This document shows, piece by piece, positions 26,954 through 36,095 of a DNA stretch of 43,032 nucleotides; the stretch's first letter is position 1; each line of letters starts with the position of its first letter. Made by a program: the position numbers and the translations under genes. This stretch comes from Candidatus Omnitrophota bacterium (GTDB taxonomy: Bacteria; Hinthialibacterota; Hinthialibacteria; Hinthialibacterales; Hinthialibacteraceae): assembly GCA_016934335.1 (NCBI GenBank), contig JAFGTC010000099.1, positions 1 through 43,032 of the forward strand, in the 5' to 3' direction. The notes beneath the pieces are model-generated. The model had not been told where the DNA came from. It saw only the letters and a program-made list of their open reading frames with translations, and made no database searches.

Positions 26954-29920
26954 ATGAGCGACTACACGCGATCTATAACCTGGAGCGATGCGACGAAGCG
27001 GAATCCCTGCCCCATCTGCGGCAAGCCGGACTGGTGCAGCGTGAGCGCCGATGGAAAATGGGTTGTCTGCCGCCGCCTGCTCACGCATGAGGGGGTTCGA
27101 AAAGAAGACAAGAACGGCTGCGAGTATTATCTTTATTGTCTCGATGTGAATCACAGCCATTTCCGGGATTTCGAGTTCCCGGTCGTCCCATGCAAAAAGA
27201 AAGCCGATCCGGACATCTTGGATCGCATCTACTCGGAGTTTCTGTCGTTTCCCGAACTGGCGCTGATCGAGCCTCACCGGAAAAATCTCCGGCGGCGCGG
27301 ACTGCTGGATGAAGAAATCAACCGGCGGCAATATCGCAGCCTGCCGGTGAGGCATCGGGCCGCCATCGCCCGGCGGCTGGTCGAGCAGTTCGGCGCGCGC
27401 GTCTGCGCGATGGTTCCCGGGCTCTATCAAAAAGACAAGCCGAACAGGCCGTACTGGAGCTTCGCCGGCCAAGCGGGCTTGCTGATCCCCGTGCGCGACC
27501 GGCGGCAGCGCATCACGGCGCTGAAAGTCCGGGCGGATGACGACAACGCTCCCCGATACAGTTATGTCTCCAGCGCCAAACATGACGGCCCGGGTCCGGG
27601 CGCGCAAGTGCATATGTCATCCATGGAGGGCGTCAATCCGATTGAAGTCCGCTTGACGGAAGGCGAACTCAAAGCCGACGCTTCAACCTTCCTGAGCGGC
27701 ATTCTTACGCTGTCGATCCCCGGCGCGTCGCAGTGGCCGCTGGCGCTGCCCGTCCTGGAGGAATTGAAAGCGCAGACCGTCCGCCTGGCCTTCGATGCCG
27801 ACTACCGCACCAACCCGCACGTCGCCAGGGCGCTGTTTCAGACCTATGAATCGTTGAAGCAGGAAGGATATGAAATCCGGATCGAATCGTGGGATGAACA
27901 GGACGGCAAAGGCATCGACGACGCTCTCGCGAACGGCGCGGACATCCGGTATATATCTCCGGAAGAGATTCACAAATGTATGAGCGATCTGCAGGACGCG
28001 CCCGGCGCGCCGGATGATTCTCCCCAGGAATTGGATCCGCTCCCCTACCGGGAAACGCCGAAAGGGATCGTCTACATCCAACAGGTGAAAGGCGGAGAAT
28101 CTTCCCTGCCGTTGTGCAATTTCAACGCGCGCATCATCGAAGAAATCGAGTGCGACGACGGGCTGGAATCGCTCCTTTCCTTCCTCATAGAAGGGAAAAA
28201 TTCTATGGGCATGCCGCTGCCGCGCATCGAAATTCCTTCCGACGAGTACGCCTACATGAACTGGGTCACCGAATATTGGGGATCGCGGGCGATCATCATG
28301 GCCGGCTTCAGAATCAAGGAGCATCTGAGAACGGCGATTCAGATGCTCAGCGAGAATGTGAAGCGGCGCACCCTCTATATGTACACCGGCTGGAAGCGGA
28401 TCGGCGGCCAATGGATGTATCTGCACAACGATGGAGCAGTTGGTACGGTTGGTCCAAAAATGGATATACATATATTATTAGACAGTCGGATGAAGCATTA
28501 TTCCCTTCCCGATCCTCCGCCGGAGGAGGAAGCGAAGGAGGCCGTCCGGGCTTCTCTCCAATTCCTCGACATCGCTCCTCTTTCCGTCTCGACGCCGCTT
28601 CTCGCCGGCGCGTATCTGGCCCCGCTCAGTGAAGCCAAACCCATCGATTTCTCGATCTTTCTTGCGGGGCAGACCGGATCGCAGAAAAGCGAACTGTCGG
28701 CCATGATTCAGGCTCATTACGGCCCCAGCTTCAACAGCCGCTGCCTGCCGGGCAATTGGTCGGCGACCGCCAACGCATTGGAGAAGATGGCGTTCCAGGC
28801 GAAGGACGCCGTCATGGTGGTTGACGATTTTTCTCCAACAGGAACGAAATCCGACATAGACCGGCTCCATCGCGACGCCGATCGCCTGCTGCGCGCGCAG
28901 GGAAACCGGTCGGGGCGCGGGCGCATGAAGATCGACGCCAGCCTGCGGCCTGAATACTATCCGCGCGGTCTCATTCTCTCCAGCGGAGAAGATCTTCCCA
29001 AAGGCGAAAGCCTGCGATCGCGCATGCTGATTCTGGAAATCAGACCCGGCGAAGTGGACTTGAACGTCTTGAGCCGCATGCAGGAGCGCGCCCGCAAGGG
29101 AATCCTGTCCGCCGCCATGTCCGGCTACATCCAATGGCTGGCGGGAAGCATGGATCAGCTCCAACAGGAACTGCCCGAGAGGCAGACGGCATGGCGCGAT
29201 CGAATCTTGCAGAACGCTCCCCACGCCCGCACGCCCGACATCATGGCGAGTCTGCTTGTGGGCTGGGAGATGTTCATGGAGTATGCCATTGAGACGGGCG
29301 CCATCGACGATCAGGAAAGAAGCCGGCTTCATCAGCAGGCGGTCGAGACCTTCATGCAGCTTCTCCACGCGCAGAAGAATTATCTGGAAGACGAAGAAAT
29401 CCACCTTCGCTTTCTATCCCTGGTCAATGCGGCGCTGGACGGCGGCTATGCTCATCTCGCCGACATCGAGACCGGCGGCGAGCCCGTCGAATCGCCTGGA
29501 TCGTGGGGATGGAAGCAGGTCTCCTCCACCGACGGCTACATGGATAAATCGGTTTGGAAGCCCCAGGGGCGCGCCATCGGGTGGATTGAATGGAAAGATG
29601 AAGAGCATTCCATCATCTACCTCGAACCGGACGCCGCCTTCGCCTGCCTGCAGCGGCTGGCCAAGGAGCAGGATAAGCCGATCACCATAAGCCAAAGAAC
29701 CATGTGGAAGAGGCTGAAGGAAAAAGGATTGATGGCCTATGATGAAGAAACTCATAAGCGCAATTCAGTCCGAAAAGTCGTCCAGGGAAGGCGAAAAAAT
29801 GTATTCCCCATCTTTATATATATATTATCATCCATTTGTGGACCAACCGGACCAACTGCACCATTCGATGAAAAAGCGGAGGAAAATGATGGTTTTTGCG
29901 TGGATCAGTTGCCGTTCTGA
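26954..29920 (+). CDS. Mobile-element primase/helicase: zinc finger, TOPRIM (DUF3854-like), DUF927-like ATPase
   Basis: A 988-residue replication protein as found on prophages, integrative elements and plasmids. A CHC2-like zinc ribbon is formed by C19, C22, C28 and C39 (CPICGKPDWCS, then WVVCRR). A TOPRIM domain follows with E236 in LTEGELKADA and D281/D283 in LAFDADYRTN. The C-terminal half is a DUF927-like AAA+ domain with YTGWKRIGGQWMYLHNDGAV, Walker A AGQTGSQKS (K578) and Walker B VMVVDDF (D624, D625). It should prime and unwind the element's DNA. ATG 26954 has a GAGAGG site. Two inverted 35-bp repeats lie inside the gene. No integrase or capsid gene is nearby, so the element looks degraded or very small. 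Confidence 0.85.
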   Translation: MSDYTRSITWSDATKRNPCPICGKPDWCSVSADGKWVVCRRLLTHEGVRKEDKNGCEYYLYCLDVNHSHFRDFEFPVVPCKKKADPDILDRIYSEFLSFPELALIEPHRKNLRRRGLLDEEINRRQYRSLPVRHRAAIARRLVEQFGARVCAMVPGLYQKDKPNRPYWSFAGQAGLLIPVRDRRQRITALKVRADDDNAPRYSYVSSAKHDGPGPGAQVHMSSMEGVNPIEVRLTEGELKADASTFLSGILTLSIPGASQWPLALPVLEELKAQTVRLAFDADYRTNPHVARALFQTYESLKQEGYEIRIESWDEQDGKGIDDALANGADIRYISPEEIHKCMSDLQDAPGAPDDSPQELDPLPYRETPKGIVYIQQVKGGESSLPLCNFNARIIEEIECDDGLESLLSFLIEGKNSMGMPLPRIEIPSDEYAYMNWVTEYWGSRAIIMAGFRIKEHLRTAIQMLSENVKRRTLYMYTGWKRIGGQWMYLHNDGAVGTVGPKMDIHILLDSRMKHYSLPDPPPEEEAKEAVRASLQFLDIAPLSVSTPLLAGAYLAPLSEAKPIDFSIFLAGQTGSQKSELSAMIQAHYGPSFNSRCLPGNWSATANALEKMAFQAKDAVMVVDDFSPTGTKSDIDRLHRDADRLLRAQGNRSGRGRMKIDASLRPEYYPRGLILSSGEDLPKGESLRSRMLILEIRPGEVDLNVLSRMQERARKGILSAAMSGYIQWLAGSMDQLQQELPERQTAWRDRILQNAPHARTPDIMASLLVGWEMFMEYAIETGAIDDQERSRLHQQAVETFMQLLHAQKNYLEDEEIHLRFLSLVNAALDGGYAHLADIETGGEPVESPGSWGWKQVSSTDGYMDKSVWKPQGRAIGWIEWKDEEHSIIYLEPDAAFACLQRLAKEQDKPITISQRTMWKRLKEKGLMAYDEETHKRNSVRKVVQGRRKNVFPIFIYILSSICGPTGPTAPFDEKAEENDGFCVDQLPF
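28431..28465 (+). repeat. Inverted repeat inside the primase gene, left copy
   Basis: The repeat contains GCAGTTGGTACGGTTGGTCC, that is, two near-identical 9-mers, and runs at its inner end into ATATACATATATTATTA. It matches the reverse complement of 29830-29864 at 32 of 35 positions. In the protein it encodes GAVGTVGPKMD, in a loop after YLHNDG that looks variable in the family. Confidence 0.85.
29830..29864 (-). repeat. Inverted repeat inside the primase gene, right copy
   Basis: Read on the minus strand it contains GCAGTTGGTCCGGTTGGTCC, a nearly perfect tandem 9-mer, and runs inward into an alternating AT stretch (29814-29829). It lies near the 3' end of the primase gene, where the plus strand encodes CGPTGPTAPF. 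About 1.36 kb separates the copies. Confidence 0.85.
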
Positions 29921-30114
29921 GAATCGGTGAACTGTTCCATCTCCCTATTTTTGATCCATCGTTCTCAGCCGTTGGAGAATGTTCGCCATAGCCGCCCGGC
30001 TCGATTCTTTCATCCGGTGCGGCGATGACTCCCAAAAAACCTATTGTCCTCTGCATGCGATGGTAAGAAAATAGAGCGCGGACTCATGATCCAAACCTAG
30101 ATGAATTCCGGCAC

Positions 30115-30483
30115 ATGGGAATGATGACGATGAAAAATCCAACCCAATGCGTCTTATGGGAAAATCCGGAACTTGTTCGAGGGCCCTCTCAAGACTTTTT
30201 TGAGTTGATGGAAACCTATGTGGACGACAGCCATCTATCGCGGCGTCTGCTGAAATGCCGGGAGTGCGGCCAGCTGTATTTCTTCGAGTTTTACGAAGAG
30301 ATCGATTGGGTTGACGGCGACGATCCGCAATACTCGACTTACATCCCGGTTGAAACCGGCGAAGAGGTTCAAGCCTTGAAGAATTCATCCCAGTTCGGGC
30401 TGCTGCAATTCTTTCCCCGCCTGCAGATAGATTTTCCCAAGGAAGCCAAAAAGCCCAAGATTTGGTGGAACGGAAAGGAATAG
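30115..30483 (+). CDS. Small hypothetical protein with one CxxC motif
   Basis: A protein of up to 122 residues with a single CxxC in LLKCRECGQLYFFEFYEEID, followed by acidic and aromatic residues (WVDGDDPQYSTYIPV). Such a short ribbon could bind zinc as a dimer. No function is known to me. The start is uncertain: ATGs at 30115, 30121, 30124 and 30130 are in frame and none has a strong ribosome site. It ends 4 bp before the convergent cusA stop and lies about 195 bp behind the primase. Confidence 0.65.
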   Translation: MGMMTMKNPTQCVLWENPELVRGPSQDFFELMETYVDDSHLSRRLLKCRECGQLYFFEFYEEIDWVDGDDPQYSTYIPVETGEEVQALKNSSQFGLLQFFPRLQIDFPKEAKKPKIWWNGKE

Positions 30484-30487
30484 CGAG

Positions 30488-33400
30488 TCAGGAGCCGGAT
30501 CGGGTTCGCATCTTCAGTTCCTCCCATGCACAATAAAGAGTCGGGACGACGAAGACGCTTATCTGAACGATTACCATGCCGCCAAAGACGGGAATGGCGA
30601 GCGGGGTCATGATCTCGCTTCCTTTTCCCGTCGATGTCAGCACGGGCAGCAATGCGAGAATCGATGTCGCGCTGGTCATGAGGCATGGACGAATGCGTCT
30701 TCGCCCCGCTTCTATAATGGCTGTATGCAATTGCCCGATCGTCCGGGTTGGATGGCTTCGAAGACTATCCCGAATATAGGTCGCCATGATGACTCCATCG
30801 TCCGTGGCGATGCCGAAAAGCGCCAGGAATCCAACCCAGACGGCGACCGACAGATTGACTTCGCCCATATGAAATAGATCGCGCAAGTTCGCTCCCAAAA
30901 GAGCCGCATCAAGAAACCACGGCTGCCCCCAAAGCCAGAGGAAGAGAAAGCCGCCCGACCAGGCGACCAGAATATTGATGAAAATGAACAGGGTCACGAC
31001 GGTTGAACGGAACTGTAAATAGAGCAGCAGAAAGATGAACAAGAGGGCTAACGGCAAAACAAGCGCCATGGTTTTGGCCGCCCGCGCCTGGTTTTCATAG
31101 CTGCCCGCAAATTCATAGGAAACGCCTGCAGGCAGCTGAGAATCCAATTGCTCCCGCAGCGCCGCCCGGGCCGCTTCAACAACATCGGTTTCCGCATAGC
31201 CTTCTTTTTTATCAAAGAGTACATATCCAATTAAAAAGGTGTCTTCGCTTTTGATCGACTGCGGCCCCCGGACATAGCGGATTTCCGCGATCTCCTTCAG
31301 GGGGATTTGGATGGGCGGCTCTCCGGCCTGGATGGGCGGGGCCGGAATCAGGATGTCATGGATGCCTTCCATCGAATCCCGCTGCTCGCGCTGGTAGCGC
31401 ACGCGAACCGGATAGCGCTCGCGCCCTTCCACCGTGCGCGTGAGAGGGCGGCCGCCGACGGCGGTCTCGATGACTTGCATGACGTCTTCGACCTGAATGC
31501 CATACCGGGCTATGGCCCGCCGGTCGGGAGCGATTTCCAAATAGGGTTTGCCCACAATTCTCTCGGCGATCACGGCGCTGGTTCGAACGCCTTCCACACG
31601 GCCGGATTTCAGAATCGCTTCGATCTGCAAGCCGACCCTTTCAATGGCTTCCAGATTCGGCCCGCGCACCTTCACCCCCATCGGCGCTCGCATTCCGCTT
31701 TGAAGCATGACCAGACGCGCGCTGATGGGCGCGAGTTTCGGAGCGGAGGTCAGGCCGGGGAACTGAGCCGCTTTGACAATTTCCTCCCAAATATCGTCCG
31801 TGGTTTTGATCTCGGGCCGCCAGTTCCGGAAGGGGCGGCCGCCGGGATCCGGGATCAGACGATCGTTTTCATCTCGCCGAAATCTTTGCCGGCCGCCGTC
31901 GTAAGCAAATGTCAACCGCTCCCCGTTCTCATTCTGGCGATATTCCGGATAGTACTGAATGACGGTTTCAATCATGGAAATCGGAGCGGGATCAAGCGGG
32001 CTTTCCACCCGCCCGATTTTTCCCACCACGGTTTCCACTTCGGGAATGGCTTGAATCGCCCGATCCAGTTTTTCAAGATAGTCCGCGGCTTCCCCGACGC
32101 CGGCGTGCGGCATGGTGACCGGCATATAGAGAAAACTGCCTTCATCGAGCGCCGGCATGAATTCACGCCCCATGCCCGGGAACGATTCCGCCAGCGCAGC
32201 GCCGGCGCTGGTTTGATGGAACGACGGCGGAAGAAGGGCAAACACAGCGGGGAATCCGAGCCAGACGGAAGAGCCCGCGGCGATGAGAAGAATCGGCGCT
32301 GCCAGAAAAATAATTTTATACTGCAGGCATTGCTTGAGGATATAGGGGTAAGCATATTGGAAGAGCCAGAAAAAGCCGAGCAGCCCGATCACCGCAAGAG
32401 CGACAAACCCCAGGTTTTCGGCGGACGAATGAAGCGCTCCCAGCGGCTCCCAGGTTGAAGACAAGACAACAATCACACAAACAGCGGCCGCCAAAACCAT
32501 CGCGGGATGAATCCATCTCCAGCAGCGCTGCAGCCATGCAGGCGGAGAAGGACTTTTCCAGCCCATCATGATCAGCGCCAACGGCGGCAGCAGGAACAGC
32601 GCGGCCGCGATGCTGGCGAATAAAGCGAATGTCTTGGTATAGGCCAACGGTTGAAACAATTTTCCTTCCGCGCCGGTCATCGTGAACACGGGCAGAAAAC
32701 TGATGATGGTGGTCATCACCGCCGTCATGACCGCGCCGCCGACTTCGACGGCCGCCCGATGGATGACGTTGAATCGCGATTCATTTTCATCGGCTTCCTT
32801 GAGATGCTGCAGCATGTTTTCGGCCAGCACAATCCCCATATCCACCACGGTTCCGATGGCGATCGCAATGCCGCCGAGAGCGACGACATTCGCCTGCACT
32901 CCAAACAGCTTCATCAAAATAAACGCCATCAGGACGGCGAGAGGCAGCATCAGAGAGATCAACACCGAGCTGCGGACATGAAACGCCATCAGTAGAACAA
33001 CGATGATCGTGATGAGAATCTGATCGCGCAGAGCGTTCTTTAATGTTCCCAGGGTTTCTTCAATCAATCCTGTTCGATCATAAAACGGGACGATGGCGAT
33101 TTTGCTGACCGTTCCGTCGTCCAGTGTTTTTTGGGGAAGTCCGGGCGAAATGTCAGCTATCTTCGCCTTGACTCCTTGAATGACCTCCATGGGATTTGCG
33201 CCGTACCGCGCCGCGACGACGCCGCCCACAGCCTCCGCGCCCGACTTATCGAGAACGCCGCGCCGCAGGGCCGGGCCGAATCCTATGCTCGCGATTTGAT
33301 CGAGAGTGATGGGGACGCCATTCCGGCTTGCGATTGTTGTATTTCGGATGTCGTCGAGATTCTCAATAAATCCGCGCCCGCGAATCACATATTCCACTCC

Positions 33401-34129
33401 ATTGCTCTCCATCGTGCGTGCGCCGACATCCAGGTTGGAGCGGCGCACGGCGGACAGAACCTGGGGAAGCGTAATCGCAAAACTGCGCATGGCATCGGGA
33501 TTCACATCGATCTGATACTCTTTGACAAATCCACCGACGCTGGCCGCTTCGGAAACGCCGTCCACACTTTGCAGCGCATAGCGTACATACCAATCCTGCA
33601 CCGAGCGCAGTTCCTGCAAATCCCACCCGCCGGCCGGTTGGCCGTCCGGCGTCCGGCCCTCGAGCGTGTACCAGAAAATCTGCCCCATGGCCGTCGCATC
33701 CGGCCCCAATGCCGGCTGCGCGCCGGGCGGCAGGGTTCCCGCAGGCAGACTGTTGAGTTTTTCCAGAATTCGAGAGCGCGACCAGTAGAAATCAACATCC
33801 TCCTTGAAGATCACATAGATCGTAGAGAATCCGAACATGGAATTGGATCGGATATGTTTGACGCCGGAGATTCCCAGCAGGGCGGTGGTGAGCGGATAGG
33901 CGACTTGATCCTCCACATCCTGAGGAGAACGCCCCGGCCATTCGGTGAAGACAATTTGCTGGTTCTCTCCCAAGTCCGGAATCGCATCCACCGGCACAGG
34001 TTCGCGCGGCAGCCCATCCCAGCCGAAATCAAAAGGCGAGACGATCAAAGCCCATACGATCAGGAACAAAGCGATCAAGAACACAACCAGTTTTTGATCC
34101 ATGCAATAGGCGATGATCCGGCTAATCAT
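30488..34129 (-). CDS. cusA: CusA-type heavy-metal efflux RND transporter
   Basis: The inner-membrane RND pump of a Cu(I)/Ag(I) efflux system. The N-terminus VPVDAIPDLGENQQIVFTEW and the proton-relay helix AIGTVVDMGIVLAEN are diagnostic of the HME-RND family. The CusA methionine triad appears kept: M669 in FLYMPVTMP, M719 in DPAPISMIE and M808 in LVMLQSGMRAPMG, supporting monovalent copper or silver. The 1213 residues exceed the usual about 1040; extra hydrophobic sequence follows LIMMGWKSP, and a charged insert follows IQYYPEYRQ. Its start overlaps the cusB stop (ATGATTAG), so translation is coupled. It is the last gene of the operon. Confidence 0.93.
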   Translation of the reverse strand: MISRIIAYCMDQKLVVFLIALFLIVWALIVSPFDFGWDGLPREPVPVDAIPDLGENQQIVFTEWPGRSPQDVEDQVAYPLTTALLGISGVKHIRSNSMFGFSTIYVIFKEDVDFYWSRSRILEKLNSLPAGTLPPGAQPALGPDATAMGQIFWYTLEGRTPDGQPAGGWDLQELRSVQDWYVRYALQSVDGVSEAASVGGFVKEYQIDVNPDAMRSFAITLPQVLSAVRRSNLDVGARTMESNGVEYVIRGRGFIENLDDIRNTTIASRNGVPITLDQIASIGFGPALRRGVLDKSGAEAVGGVVAARYGANPMEVIQGVKAKIADISPGLPQKTLDDGTVSKIAIVPFYDRTGLIEETLGTLKNALRDQILITIIVVLLMAFHVRSSVLISLMLPLAVLMAFILMKLFGVQANVVALGGIAIAIGTVVDMGIVLAENMLQHLKEADENESRFNVIHRAAVEVGGAVMTAVMTTIISFLPVFTMTGAEGKLFQPLAYTKTFALFASIAAALFLLPPLALIMMGWKSPSPPAWLQRCWRWIHPAMVLAAAVCVIVVLSSTWEPLGALHSSAENLGFVALAVIGLLGFFWLFQYAYPYILKQCLQYKIIFLAAPILLIAAGSSVWLGFPAVFALLPPSFHQTSAGAALAESFPGMGREFMPALDEGSFLYMPVTMPHAGVGEAADYLEKLDRAIQAIPEVETVVGKIGRVESPLDPAPISMIETVIQYYPEYRQNENGERLTFAYDGGRQRFRRDENDRLIPDPGGRPFRNWRPEIKTTDDIWEEIVKAAQFPGLTSAPKLAPISARLVMLQSGMRAPMGVKVRGPNLEAIERVGLQIEAILKSGRVEGVRTSAVIAERIVGKPYLEIAPDRRAIARYGIQVEDVMQVIETAVGGRPLTRTVEGRERYPVRVRYQREQRDSMEGIHDILIPAPPIQAGEPPIQIPLKEIAEIRYVRGPQSIKSEDTFLIGYVLFDKKEGYAETDVVEAARAALREQLDSQLPAGVSYEFAGSYENQARAAKTMALVLPLALLFIFLLLYLQFRSTVVTLFIFINILVAWSGGFLFLWLWGQPWFLDAALLGANLRDLFHMGEVNLSVAVWVGFLALFGIATDDGVIMATYIRDSLRSHPTRTIGQLHTAIIEAGRRRIRPCLMTSATSILALLPVLTSTGKGSEIMTPLAIPVFGGMVIVQISVFVVPTLYCAWEELKMRTRSGS

Positions 34130-36095
34130 TGGACGTAAACTCCTGTTCGAATGTCCCGCACATTAACATTTCCGAACCGAAGTAGGGATTGCGAACCTCC
34201 CCGCCGGCTTGCACCCAATCGGCTCCTTTGAAATCGAAGGCCATCGTGCAGTGCGTGAGATGCAATGTTTGCGAGGTGGGATTGCCATGCTTTTGCAAGG
34301 AAGCGGCCAGGAGAATGCTTAGATCATGAAAGGAAGCGCGCAGCGCGGAAATGTCGCCGGCTTTGTTTCCAGCCTGCATGAATTCCGGCGGATTTTTCCA
34401 TTCTTGATAGAGGCGCTTCCACGCAGCATTCGCCTGCTTGAAATCGTCTCCCGCCAACGCCTGCTGTATATCGAGATAAATCGGCGCCGCCGTTTCCAGG
34501 AAAGACCGGCTGATCACGGAAGATTCGTTTTCCTGCGGCGGTTCATTTTCCATTTGCATCGCTGCATGGCCCTGTTCATGACGGCCGGCCGCCGAAGAGC
34601 CTTCGCCGGGATTCATCATGCTGGGCCTGGCGATGATCTGGAGAGCGGAGTCGATTTGAAACGCCCCGCGGGTTACAACAACATCCCCCTCCTGCAAACC
34701 TTCTTTGACAATATATCCATCCTGCGTCTTTGAACCGAGAGTGATTTCGCGCCCTTCATAGGTTGGCTTTTCCCGGCCGGGAACTTCAAGATAGACCACC
34801 GCCCGCTCTCCGGTTATCAAGGGAGCGCCGTCGGGAATCATGAGCTGCGGCTCTCCGCCGTGCAGCGAGGCCTGAATCGCTGCCGTGACATACATGCCCG
34901 GCTTCAAGAGGCCTTTCGAATTATCGACATTGACTCTCACGCGCACGGTGCGGGTTTCCGGCTTGAGAATGGGATCGATATAGGCAATCCTGCCGGAGAA
35001 TGTCTGACCGGGTAAAGCAGGCGTCGTGAACGCAGCGGGCCGCCCGACCTCCATCCAAATCAGATCGCTTTCGTAGGCTTCCAATTCGCACCAGATCACG
35101 GACAGGTCGGCGATCGTGACGATATGCTCGCCTTTGTTCACATATTCGCCTTCCTCCGAATGGCGTTGGATGACCGTTCCGCCCATGGGCGCTTTCAATA
35201 CAACGCTGACTTGGGCTTGATTCGATTGGGCCATTTCATCGATTTGATTTTTTGTGAGGCCGGCGAGATGCAGACGTTCGCGAGCAGCGTCGACAGCCAT
35301 CCGACTCGACTCTCTCACGGATTTCAATGTGGAGGAAGAAAGTCCGTTGAACGAACGAAGCGCCTGAAGAAATTCTTGTTGAACGGCCAATAATTCGGGA
35401 CTGTAAAAGAGAACCAGGTCTTGCCCTTTCTGAACGACATCGCCGTCAAACCTGGCATAGAGCCGGTCTATCCGCCCGCCGACGTCGGCGCTGATGTGCA
35501 TCCGGCGCGAGGGATCGATCGCCAACTGGCCCACGAGGCGAATCTTCTTTTTCGCAGGCTTCTTTTCAACTACCGAGGTTTGGATGTCCGCCAACGCTCG
35601 CGCTTCTTCCGTAATGGACAGCGTTCTCTGCGTGTTTGTCTCATCTTTTCCATTGTGGTTGTCATAGACCGGCTGCATTTCCATGCCGCAGACAGGGCAC
35701 TTTCCCGGCTCCGGCAGCGGCGGAACGCAATTCATCGCGCAAGCATACCCAACAGGTTTTTCATTTGCATCATGCTCGTGTTGTTCATGTTCAGCAGCGT
35801 TTTCAATGCGTTCGACCTTTTGTTCGACCAGTTCCATGCCGCAGATCGGGCATTTCCCCGGTTCGTCCTGCTTGATTTGAGGATGCATGGAGCAGGTATA
35901 GATGACGCCGTCGCCATTGAGATCGGCGGGATGGTTTGACATCCCGGCGGCCGGCAGATCCGCGGTGCCAGGTTCATTTTGGTGAACAGCGCCGAGATTA
36001 TAAAAAACGAAGGCAGTCGCAGCGAAAGCTAAAATGACGGCGATCTGAATCATCGACGGCGTGCATTTTTTAAGAATGGAAAGCATCGTATTCAT
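34122..36095 (-). CDS. cusB: CusB-type periplasmic adaptor with two metal-binding modules and a DUF3347 tail
   Basis: The membrane-fusion protein of the efflux system, 657 residues. An N-terminal membrane anchor at about 15-35 is followed by two heavy-metal-binding modules: YTCSMHP...GKCPICGME (C68, C82, C85) and YACAMNC...GKCPVCGME (C119, C123, C133, C136), joined by a His-rich linker HEQHEHD. The adaptor core has RRMHISADVGGRIDRLY and a lipoyl/barrel region. The C-terminus (HCTMAF, then NPYFGSEMLMCG) is a DUF3347 domain, a copper-binding module often attached to such adaptors. Its start overlaps the preceding gene by ATGA and its stop overlaps cusA. Confidence 0.92.
   Translation of the reverse strand: MNTMLSILKKCTPSMIQIAVILAFAATAFVFYNLGAVHQNEPGTADLPAAGMSNHPADLNGDGVIYTCSMHPQIKQDEPGKCPICGMELVEQKVERIENAAEHEQHEHDANEKPVGYACAMNCVPPLPEPGKCPVCGMEMQPVYDNHNGKDETNTQRTLSITEEARALADIQTSVVEKKPAKKKIRLVGQLAIDPSRRMHISADVGGRIDRLYARFDGDVVQKGQDLVLFYSPELLAVQQEFLQALRSFNGLSSSTLKSVRESSRMAVDAARERLHLAGLTKNQIDEMAQSNQAQVSVVLKAPMGGTVIQRHSEEGEYVNKGEHIVTIADLSVIWCELEAYESDLIWMEVGRPAAFTTPALPGQTFSGRIAYIDPILKPETRTVRVRVNVDNSKGLLKPGMYVTAAIQASLHGGEPQLMIPDGAPLITGERAVVYLEVPGREKPTYEGREITLGSKTQDGYIVKEGLQEGDVVVTRGAFQIDSALQIIARPSMMNPGEGSSAAGRHEQGHAAMQMENEPPQENESSVISRSFLETAAPIYLDIQQALAGDDFKQANAAWKRLYQEWKNPPEFMQAGNKAGDISALRASFHDLSILLAASLQKHGNPTSQTLHLTHCTMAFDFKGADWVQAGGEVRNPYFGSEMLMCGTFEQEFTSND

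Noticed and set aside
27683-29404. Long minus-strand ORFs opposite the primase gene
   Set aside because: Mirror frames of a GC-rich coding region whose plus-strand protein has zinc-finger, TOPRIM and Walker motifs.
31307-34138. Long plus-strand ORFs (31307-32458, 33131-34138) opposite cusA
   Set aside because: Both are antisense frames of a well-supported RND transporter. Their His- and Arg-rich composition is typical of mirror frames.
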